Source: Prevotella sp. CAG:1092
GTDB taxonomy: Bacteria > Bacteroidota > Bacteroidia > Bacteroidales > Bacteroidaceae
Length of the DNA: 5,240 nt
NCBI GenBank assembly: GCA_000436915.1
Contig: HF994195.1
Location: 17,867 to 23,106, forward strand
Direction: 5' to 3'
Numbering within the stretch: the first letter of the stretch is position 1; every line of letters starts with the position of its first letter. Below the pieces are notes generated by a model. It had not been told where the DNA came from and did not search any database. It was given only the letters and a program-made list of their open reading frames with translations. Below, piece by piece: positions 1 to 4,668 of this stretch. Position numbers and translations under genes: made by a program.

Positions 1-190
1 ATCTGAAGATATGGGCACATCCTTCGCTGCTCCTGTCGTCTGCGGCATGGTAGCATGCCTATGGCAAGCCAACCCCACAAAAACCGCTACCGAGATTATC
101 TCCATAGTTCGCAATTCCGCCTCGCAATCAGCCTCTCCCGACAATATCTTCGGCTATGGCATTGCCAACTTTGGAATAAAGAAAAAATAA
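1..190 (+). CDS. S8 (subtilisin-like) serine peptidase, C-terminal fragment
   Basis: The frame is open from base 2 to the TAA at 188-190 and gives the last 62 residues of a protein that begins outside the window. Residues 5-11 of the fragment read GTSFAAP, the signature around the nucleophilic serine of subtilisin-family (S8) peptidases; the serine is fragment residue 7. After it come the usual helix (PVVCGMVACLWQANP) and a short closing segment with FGYGIANFG, where S8 catalytic domains normally end. The protein stops nine residues after that FGYG with a lysine tail (KKK). No type IX secretion C-terminal domain follows, so the catalytic domain is probably at or near the C-terminus. The Asp and His of the triad and any signal peptide lie upstream of the window, so substrate and location cannot be judged. 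No clear terminator follows, so read-through into xseB is possible. Confidence 0.92.
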   Translation, partial: SEDMGTSFAAPVVCGMVACLWQANPTKTATEIISIVRNSASQSASPDNIFGYGIANFGIKKK

Positions 191-297
191 AACCCGAAGC
201 TTAAGGCTAAAATAAAGCCCAAAAACTTAAGGCCAAAATACCCCCCCCAAAAAAAACTTAAGGCCAAAATAAAACCCGAAACATAAGGCTAAATATA
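191..297. repeat. Four degenerate tandem repeats with a C8A8 tract
   Basis: Four head-to-tail copies are visible: 191-214, 215-240, 241-271 and 272-297 (24, 26, 31 and 26 bp). Each has a variable C-then-A rich first half, followed by a conserved half close to CTTAAGGCYAAAATA. The outer copies (1 and 4) share AACCCGAA and GGCTAAA; the inner copies share AACTTAAGGCCAAAATA. In copy 3 the first half has become eight C followed by eight A (241-256). The unit lengths are not multiples of three and the array begins right after the peptidase stop codon, so it is not coding. Its function is unknown. It could be a slippage-generated microsatellite or a decayed spacer element. Confidence 0.8.
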
Positions 298-329
298 TAG
301 CCAAGCGTTTTGCTCTGAAGGGTTGCGTT

Positions 330-350
330 CGGTGCAGCTCGGCTGCATCG
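330..350. other. GC-rich hairpin in the xseB leader region
   Basis: Arms 330-338 and 342-350 pair over nine positions, with one G-T wobble (332 with 348), around a TCG loop. The core is TGCAGC / GCTGCA. The segment 321-370 is much more GC-rich than the AT-rich sequence on both sides. No T-run follows (the next bases are CTTTCGCTTCCC), so it is not a standard intrinsic terminator. It may be an interspersed intergenic repeat or a structured leader or 3' end between the peptidase gene and xseB; the sequence alone does not decide. Confidence 0.5.
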
Positions 351-403
351 CTTTCGCTTCCCTCCGCCCCTACAATACCCCCAAATAAAAAAAACAAAGA
401 AAT

Positions 404-580
404 ATGAAATACGAAGAAGCCATAAAGAACCTTGAGTCGATAGTCTCGATGATGGAATCAGGCAAGCTGGACCTCGACCAGCTTGAAGAAAAGTTAAAAG
501 AGGCGCAGCAGCTCATCAAGCTCTGCCGCGACAAGTTAACAAAAACCGATGAGGAAATAAGCAAACTGCTACAGCAATGA
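404..580 (+). CDS. xseB: Exodeoxyribonuclease VII small subunit
   Basis: This encodes 58 residues. XseB is the non-catalytic subunit of exonuclease VII, a cytoplasmic enzyme that degrades single-stranded DNA to oligonucleotides. The whole protein looks like two amphipathic helices in the family pattern: AIKNLESIVSMMESGKLDL near the N-terminus, then EKLKEAQQLIKLCRDKL and an end rich in Glu, Lys and Leu (residues about 28-58). It is shorter than the roughly 80-residue E. coli protein, which seems usual for Bacteroidota. ATG 404 is the only reasonable start, because an in-frame TAA lies at 386-388. There is no strong Shine-Dalgarno site, only an A-rich leader. The TGA overlaps the xseA start (ATGA), which indicates translational coupling. 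I found no clear promoter directly upstream, so the gene may be read through from the S8 peptidase gene. Confidence 0.94.
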   Translation: MKYEEAIKNLESIVSMMESGKLDLDQLEEKLKEAQQLIKLCRDKLTKTDEEISKLLQQ

Positions 581-1899
581 GCACCTTCTCTCTTTTCTCG
601 CAACCTGCCAACATAGAGCCTACCACCCCAAGCAACCTTTCTGCCGACACAAGCGACCTTGTTTCTCATTCCCCCATCTTGTCGCTCTTTGAGCTCAACA
701 ATATGGTGCGTGATACCCTCGAATGTTCCATGCCAGACTCTTACTGGGTGCAGGCAGAAATCTCCGAGGCTCGCGAAGTGCGCGGTCATTGCTATATGGA
801 GCTTATCGAAAAAGATGAAGGCTCTGCTACTCCTATTGCTCGTGCCTCGGCAAAATGCTGGAGTTCTAAATGGCAACGCATAAAAGCTGCTTTCATAAAA
901 GCCACAGGCGAAATGCCACATCCTGGCATGAAGGTATTGCTCTCTGTTTCTGCAAACTTCCACGAGGCTTACGGCTTTTCGTGGATTGTCGACGACATAG
1001 ATCCTTCATACACCCTTGGCGACATGGCACGCAAACGTCTTGCCATCATCAATGAGCTTAAGGCGCAAGGGGTGTTCGATATGCAACGTCAACTCTCGTT
1101 GCCTATGTTTGCTATGCGCATAGCTGTTATCTCAAGTGCCAATGCTGCAGGCTATGGCGACTTCTGCAATCAGATTGCCGACAATGAATATGGTTTCAAA
1201 TTCCGCACCCAGCTATTCCCTGCCATCATGCAGGGCGAACAGGTAGAGGCTTCGGTGATAGAAGCTCTCAACAAGATAAATGATGAGGCTGATAGTTTCG
1301 ATGTCGTTGTCATCATTCGTGGCGGTGGTGCCACAGCCGACCTTAGTGGCTTCGATACCTTGCGCTTAGCTGAGAATGTTGCCAACTTCCCATTACCTAT
1401 CATCACAGGTATTGGTCACGAGCGCGACGAGAGTGTGCTCGACCTCGTAGCTCATCACAACGTGAAGACTCCTACTGCCGCTGCGGCATTCTTGATAGAC
1501 CATCTTGCTTTGGTTGCCAACTATCTTGACCAAGCATCTCAGCGCATCAGTAATATCATAACCTATCGCCTACAAACCGAGCGCATGCGCACTCAGCGAC
1601 TTGCCGAGCGTATACCGCTGCTCTTCTCAACCGTAAAGGTCAACCGCGAGGCATATATCGCCACGCTATACTCACGACTTGAGAATTCGCTGCGCAACTA
1701 TTTCACAAACCAAGCCCACAAGCTCGACATGCTGGAACAGCGCACTAAGCCTCTCGATCCTATGCTCATGCTACAACGTGGCTACACCATAACAACCCAC
1801 AATGGGCATATCATCAGAGATATAAAGGATATAGAACCAGGCGACGAGATTGTAACCACAACAGTAAGCGGAAGTATCAAATCGACAGTAAAAGAATAA
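577..1899 (+). CDS. xseA: Exodeoxyribonuclease VII large subunit
   Basis: This 440-residue protein is the catalytic subunit of exonuclease VII, which takes part in repair and recombination and cuts single-stranded DNA from both ends without ATP. Residues 1-33 are a low-complexity extension rich in Ser, Thr and Pro. An OB-fold DNA-binding domain follows at about 36-140 (LSLFELNNMVRDTLE, then YWVQAEISE). The nuclease domain covers about 145-302, with SSANAAGYGDF (186-196), RGGGATADLSGFD (248-260) and GIGHERDESVLDLVAHHNVKTPTAA (from 278), matching the family's conserved Asp, Arg and His/Asp motifs. A helical coiled-coil segment (about 303-393) and the closing DPMLMLQRGY (394-403) and PGDEI elements complete the fold. 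The segment between the GHE and RGY motifs is about 120 residues, which I believe is shorter than in E. coli. The ATG overlaps the xseB stop; the next Met (43) would cut into the OB fold. Confidence 0.98.
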   Translation: MSTFSLFSQPANIEPTTPSNLSADTSDLVSHSPILSLFELNNMVRDTLECSMPDSYWVQAEISEAREVRGHCYMELIEKDEGSATPIARASAKCWSSKWQRIKAAFIKATGEMPHPGMKVLLSVSANFHEAYGFSWIVDDIDPSYTLGDMARKRLAIINELKAQGVFDMQRQLSLPMFAMRIAVISSANAAGYGDFCNQIADNEYGFKFRTQLFPAIMQGEQVEASVIEALNKINDEADSFDVVVIIRGGGATADLSGFDTLRLAENVANFPLPIITGIGHERDESVLDLVAHHNVKTPTAAAAFLIDHLALVANYLDQASQRISNIITYRLQTERMRTQRLAERIPLLFSTVKVNREAYIATLYSRLENSLRNYFTNQAHKLDMLEQRTKPLDPMLMLQRGYTITTHNGHIIRDIKDIEPGDEIVTTTVSGSIKSTVKE

Positions 1900-1915
1900 A
1901 ATTTAGCATTATTTG

Positions 1916-1946
1916 TTGCATAGCATAATAATATTTGCTACTTTTG
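1916..1946 (+). promoter_or_regulatory. Bacteroidota-type promoter of ilvE
   Basis: A TTG at 1916-1918 (a second one lies at 1913-1915) is followed after 20 bp by TACTTTTG at 1939-1946. The latter matches the TAnnTTTG -7 box of the Bacteroidota primary sigma factor. Transcription would start near 1953, leaving a leader of roughly 35 nt before the ilvE ATG at 1990. The leader is very AT-rich with repeated AATAATAAT, and there is no Shine-Dalgarno site, as is common in this phylum. No attenuator or leader peptide is visible. No terminator separates xseA from this promoter, so some read-through from xseA is possible. Confidence 0.75.
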
Positions 1947-1989
1947 CAAAAATAATAATAACATAACATCATCTAAATATAATATTATT

Positions 1990-3006
1990 ATGAAGAATTT
2001 GGATTGGGAAAAGTTGTCATTTGGCTATATGCCAACCGACTACAACGTACGTTGCTACTATCGTGATGGCAAATGGGGCGAAATAGAAGTTTGCTCCGAC
2101 GAGTACATCAAACTGCACATGGCTGCCACCTCGCTCCACTATGGTCAGGAGGCTTTCGAGGGTCTTAAGGCATACCGTTGTCCAGACGGCAAAGTGCGTG
2201 TGTTCCGTATGGAAGAGAATGCTGCACGTTTGCAGAGCACCTGCCGTGGCATCATGATGCCTGAGGTTCCTACAGAACTTTTCTGCGAAATGGTAAAGAA
2301 AGTGGTACGTCTCAACCAGGAGTACATCCCTACTTATGAGAGCGGAGCTACACTATATGTTCGTCCATTGCTTATTGGTACAAGCGCACAGGTAGGCGTT
2401 CACCCAGCTAACGAATATCTATTCCTCATCTTCGTAACTCCAGTAGGTCCTTACTTCAAGGGTGGTTTCTCAAGCAATCCTTATGTCATCATCCGCGACT
2501 TCGACCGTGCAGCACCTCTTGGCACCGGTACCTACAAGGTAGGTGGTAACTATGCTGCGAGCCTCAAGGCAAACTCTATAGCTCACGCTAAGGGTTATGC
2601 AAGCGAGTTCTACCTCGACTCTAAGGAAAAGAAATACGTCGACGAGTGTGGTGCTGCCAACTTCTTCGGTATCAAGAACAACACTTACGTTACTCCAAAG
2701 TCAACCTCTATCCTTCCTTCTATCACCAATAAGAGCCTTATGCAGATTGCAGAAGACCTCGGCATGAAGGTTGAGCGTCGCCCTGTTCCTGAAGAGGAAC
2801 TCGATACATTCGAGGAGGCTGGAGCATGTGGTACAGCTGCTGTTATCTCGCCAATTTCTCACCTCGACGATATGGATACTGGCAAGGTCTACAACTTTGG
2901 CGACAAGCCAGGTCCTTGGTCAACCAAGCTCTACGAAACTCTCCGTGGCATCCAGTATGGCACAGTAGAAGACAAGCATGGTTGGACTACCGTAGTCATC
3001 GAATAA
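1990..3006 (+). CDS. ilvE: Branched-chain amino acid aminotransferase
   Basis: This 338-residue cytoplasmic enzyme uses pyridoxal phosphate. It transfers the amino group from glutamate to the keto acids that become isoleucine, leucine and valine (last step of their synthesis), and also runs in reverse. It belongs to fold-type IV and, by length and motifs, to the larger type II group shared with eukaryotic enzymes, not the 309-residue E. coli type. Visible motifs are LHYGQEAFEGLKAYR (49-63), YVRP (123-126), GTGTYKVGGNYA (178-189) with K183 as the expected Schiff-base lysine, YVDECGAANFF (216-226) with E219 expected to bind the pyridine nitrogen, LPSITNKSL (242-250) and GTAAVISPI (281-289). All key elements are present, so it should be active. 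It has its own promoter and terminator and no other ilv or leu gene beside it, so it is probably transcribed alone. Confidence 0.98.
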   Translation: MKNLDWEKLSFGYMPTDYNVRCYYRDGKWGEIEVCSDEYIKLHMAATSLHYGQEAFEGLKAYRCPDGKVRVFRMEENAARLQSTCRGIMMPEVPTELFCEMVKKVVRLNQEYIPTYESGATLYVRPLLIGTSAQVGVHPANEYLFLIFVTPVGPYFKGGFSSNPYVIIRDFDRAAPLGTGTYKVGGNYAASLKANSIAHAKGYASEFYLDSKEKKYVDECGAANFFGIKNNTYVTPKSTSILPSITNKSLMQIAEDLGMKVERRPVPEEELDTFEEAGACGTAAVISPISHLDDMDTGKVYNFGDKPGPWSTKLYETLRGIQYGTVEDKHGWTTVVIE

Positions 3007-3029
3007 TCAATAGGTTTTCTACAATAACT

Positions 3030-3074
3030 AACAAAGCCACCAAGCATAATTGCAAGGTGGCTTTGTTTCTTTTT
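3030..3074 (+). terminator. Intrinsic terminator of ilvE
   Basis: Arms 3030-3041 and 3056-3067 form a perfect 12-bp stem (AACAAAGCCACC with GGTGGCTTTGTT). The 14-base loop can itself pair weakly as GCA/TGC. A T-rich run TTTCTTTTT (3066-3074) follows at once. It lies 24 bases after the ilvE stop codon. On the minus strand the hairpin lacks a good T-run, so it is probably a weaker terminator for the convergent small gene. Confidence 0.93.
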
Positions 3075-3098
3075 ACTGATACCTGAGTATAGTCCTTT

Positions 3099-3269
3099 TT
3101 AGAAGTTTTGATAAACTTTTAAAAGTAAGGAGTCAGATTCAACGCTCTTATCATTCGAAACGTTCATGACGTTTGAAACTTTTCCTACTCTTACGCTATC
3201 ATCTTTAGCAGATGGAGCTATAATAGAGCATGTGAGCATTATTAAAAGCGCAAGTAATACTTTATTCAT
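3099..3269 (-). CDS. Small putative exported peptide, 56 residues, family not recognised
   Basis: The minus-strand ORF runs from ATG (3269-3267) to TAA (3101-3099). It starts MNKVLLALLIMLTCSIIAPSA: one lysine, a hydrophobic core of about 15 residues, then small residues. This is the pattern of a Sec signal peptide with likely cleavage near residues 20-21. Cys14 is preceded by MLT, a poor lipobox, so lipoprotein status is doubtful. The mature part would be about 35 polar residues (DDSVRVGKVSNVMNVSNDKS..., ending KVYQNF), with no motif I recognise. A promoter fitting the Bacteroidota consensus lies about 40 bases upstream, which supports real expression. The gene converges on ilvE and faces away from the next small gene. 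Inverted repeats inside it (3103-3126 and 3154-3177) leave open that the locus acts partly as RNA. A remnant of a longer gene is also possible. Confidence 0.5.
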   Translation of the reverse strand: MNKVLLALLIMLTCSIIAPSAKDDSVRVGKVSNVMNVSNDKSVESDSLLLKVYQNF

Positions 3270-3306
3270 ATCTTTACTGAACCCATTTAATAACGATTTG
3301 CAGGCG

Positions 3307-3337
3307 CAAAGATATAGCTTATTTTATTACCAAACAA
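3307..3337 (-). promoter_or_regulatory. Bacteroidota-type promoter for the minus-strand small ORF
   Basis: Read on the minus strand, TTG (plus positions 3337-3335) is followed after 20 bp by TATCTTTG (3314-3307), an exact TAnnTTTG match. The expected start is near 3300, giving a leader of about 30 nt before the ATG at 3269. The -33 element sits within an inverted repeat, ACAAGT (3334-3339) and ACTTGT (3352-3357), which could be an operator. Confidence 0.7.
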
Positions 3338-3435
3338 GTTCATAATGGTTCACTTGTAAAAACATTTAGTTATAACATCATTACAGCCTATTATCCATGC
3401 GTATAATAAGCCTACACAACTTTTCTTTTAAAATA

Positions 3436-3467
3436 TTTGTCGAAGAAGAAATAAAGGTGTAACTTTG
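3436..3467 (+). promoter_or_regulatory. Bacteroidota-type promoter for the 41-codon ORF and probably trmB
   Basis: TTTG at 3436-3439 is followed after exactly 20 bp by TAACTTTG at 3460-3467. Both elements match the Bacteroidota consensus, and this is the best promoter in the window. The start is expected near 3474, about 30 nt before the ATG at 3505. I found no TAnnTTTG element between the small ORF and trmB, so this promoter probably drives both. It diverges from the promoter at 3307-3337. Confidence 0.78.
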
Positions 3468-3504
3468 CCGAAACAAAATAGTTATTTTATAAAAACGAAG
3501 CAAC

Positions 3505-3630
3505 ATGTCATCAAAGGTAAAGAGAACAAAAAACATATCGAAACTATACAAAGACATCCTTGATGTTGAAAAAGGAAATGTCAAGAAGTTCGATTCTCTA
3601 GAGAAAATGATGAAATGTCTTGATGCATAA
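3505..3630 (+). CDS. Small basic protein, 41 residues, upstream of trmB; family not recognised
   Basis: The ORF runs from ATG 3505 to TAA 3628-3630. The first 18 residues are strongly basic (MSSKVKRTKNISKLYKD). The second half is charged and probably helical (ILDVEKGNVKKFDSLEKMMKCLDA), with a spacing of hydrophobic residues that could form an amphipathic helix. It has no signal peptide or membrane segment and should be cytoplasmic. The strong promoter at 3436-3467 places its start about 30 nt upstream, and trmB begins 38 nt after its stop with no terminator between. This suggests a two-gene transcript. I cannot assign a function. The F-x-S-L-E-x-M-x-x-x-L ending loosely recalls tails of small antitoxin-like proteins, but no toxin gene is next to it. 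It could also be a translated leader for trmB or a chance ORF. Confidence 0.5.
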   Translation: MSSKVKRTKNISKLYKDILDVEKGNVKKFDSLEKMMKCLDA

Positions 3631-3668
3631 TGTATAAACTACTATTTTATTATCTATAAATTTATTGC

Positions 3669-4469
3669 ATGGGAAAAGGAAAATTAGCTAAATTCGCAGA
3701 GATGGAAACGTTCAACAACGTGTTCCAATATCCATATTCAGTTATAGACAACGTGCCTTTCGAAATGAAAGGTAAATGGCGTGAAGAATTCTTCAAAAAC
3801 GATAATCCTATAGTTCTTGAGCTTGGTTGCGGAAAGGGAGAATATGCTGTAGGCATGGCACGAATGTTTCCTAATATCAACTTCATCGGAGTAGATATCA
3901 AGGGCGCACGCATGTGGACTGGTGCCAAGGCTGCTATCGAAGAAGGATTGCCTAATGTGGCTTTCCTCAGAACAAATATCGAGATTATTGATCGCTTCTT
4001 CGCAGATGGCGAGGTGCAGGAAATATGGCTCACATTCAGCGACCCACAAATGAAGAACGAGCGTAAACGTCTTACTTCCACTTACTTCATGGAGAGATAC
4101 AGACGATTCTTGGTAGATGGTGGTTTAATACACCTAAAGACCGACTCTAACTTCTTGTTCACCTACACCAAGGAAATGGTGAAAGAGAATAAGCTGGAAG
4201 TAGAAATGTGTACAGACGACCTTTATCATGCCACCGACCTCGACGAGGGCACAAAGAGCATATTGGGCATCAGAACCTACTACGAGTCTATGTGGCTTGA
4301 GCGTGGTTTGAACATCAAATACATAAAGTTCAAGCTTCCTAAGGAAGGCACACTCACAGAGCCTGACGTAGAAATTGAATACGACGACTATCGTAGCTAC
4401 CATCGCGAAGGCCGTAGCGGAAAGATTAAGAAGAATCAGGAACCTAAAACAAAGAAAATACAGCTATAA
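3669..4469 (+). CDS. trmB: tRNA (guanine-N7-)-methyltransferase
   Basis: This 266-residue cytoplasmic enzyme uses S-adenosylmethionine to methylate N7 of guanine 46 in the tRNA variable loop. The Rossmann-type methyltransferase fold begins with LELGCGKGEYAV (50-61), the SAM-binding motif I. It is followed by FIGVDIKGARMW (72-83), NVAFLRTNIEIID (96-108), the family signature IWLTFSDPQMKNERKRLTS (119-137), HLKTDSNFLF (155-164) and TYYESMWLERG (203-213), where the conserved T-x-YE and following Gly are expected. In the signature, SDPQ stands where E. coli has PDPW; I believe this is normal for Bacteroidota. The protein is longer than the E. coli enzyme. The extra part is a C-terminal tail (from about 224), first acidic (EPDVEIEYDDY), then basic (GKIKKNQEPKTKK). 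ATG 3669 gives a full N-terminus. It is probably co-transcribed with the 41-codon ORF. Confidence 0.97.
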   Translation: MGKGKLAKFAEMETFNNVFQYPYSVIDNVPFEMKGKWREEFFKNDNPIVLELGCGKGEYAVGMARMFPNINFIGVDIKGARMWTGAKAAIEEGLPNVAFLRTNIEIIDRFFADGEVQEIWLTFSDPQMKNERKRLTSTYFMERYRRFLVDGGLIHLKTDSNFLFTYTKEMVKENKLEVEMCTDDLYHATDLDEGTKSILGIRTYYESMWLERGLNIKYIKFKLPKEGTLTEPDVEIEYDDYRSYHREGRSGKIKKNQEPKTKKIQL

Positions 4470-4513
4470 AACATAAAAGAGAGCATCCTATCACGGATGC
4501 TCTCTTTTATGTT
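4470..4513. terminator. Strong intrinsic terminator after trmB, probably bidirectional
   Basis: Arms 4470-4488 and 4495-4513 form a perfect 19-bp stem around the loop TATCAC. The GC-containing upper part is GAGAGCATCC / GGATGCTCTC, and the lower part is an A-run paired with a T-run (CTTTTATGTT). It begins one base after the trmB stop. The A/T-rich base of the stem supplies U-rich RNA in both directions, so it can also end transcripts of the convergent OPT transporter gene. Confidence 0.93.
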
Positions 4514-4552
4514 ATTTATACTTTTTAGTAAAGTCGAAATTAGGCATCTAAT

Positions 4553-4625
4553 GATACTTTGCAAAGTAATACGTGATACTTTGCAAAGTATCACGTAATA
4601 CTTGGACAAGTATCACGTAATACTT
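4553..4625. repeat. Array of palindromes with a 22-bp period
   Basis: Units start at 4553, 4575 and 4597, with a partial one at 4619, exactly 22 bp apart. Each full unit is a palindrome of the form GATACTTTGCAAAGTATC followed by ACGT. Unit 2 and its flanks form a perfect 28-bp palindrome (4570-4597). Unit 1 has a 14-bp core palindrome, TACTTTGCAAAGTA (4555-4568). Unit 3 has a changed centre, TACTTG-GA-CAAGTA (4599-4612). The fourth unit is only the start, AATACTT. A looser relative, ACTTT-TTAGT-AAAGT, lies at 4520-4534. The array sits in the 3' region between the trmB terminator and the end of the convergent OPT gene, so it is probably an intergenic palindromic (REP-like) element or a protein-binding array. 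Its function is unknown. Confidence 0.9.
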
Positions 4626-4668
4626 TTTTCGGCATATTTTCCGGTATAATCTATTTCTAAGTTATCAT

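Noticed and set aside
149..177. Possible promoter for xseB inside the end of the S8 peptidase gene (CAACTTTG)
   Set aside because: It misses the first T of TAnnTTTG and has no TTTG at the right distance, so I did not call it.
191..297. Short tandem repeats as a possible CRISPR array
   Set aside because: Units are 24-31 bp in total, degenerate and directly adjoining, with no unique spacers and no cas genes nearby.
370..963. Long minus-strand ORF (197 codons) opposite xseB and xseA
   Set aside because: It lies antisense to two clearly conserved genes, has a composition unlike a natural protein (many Cys, Ser and Phe runs) and shows no domain.
2826..3086. Plus-strand ORF running over the ilvE end and its terminator
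   Set aside because: It is out of frame inside ilvE and its last part translates the terminator hairpin.
3381..3584. Minus-strand ORF of 67 codons across the promoter region at 3436-3467
   Set aside because: It overlaps the best plus-strand promoter and the 41-codon ORF on the opposite strand, is AT-driven in composition, and has no convincing promoter.
3505..3630. 41-codon ORF as the antitoxin of a toxin-antitoxin pair
   Set aside because: No toxin-like gene is adjacent; the downstream partner is trmB, a housekeeping enzyme. The resemblance in the C-terminal tail is too weak to name a family.
4553..4625. Palindrome array as a CRISPR array or replication origin
   Set aside because: There are no spacers between units, and no DnaA boxes, replication gene or iteron-linked initiator nearby.
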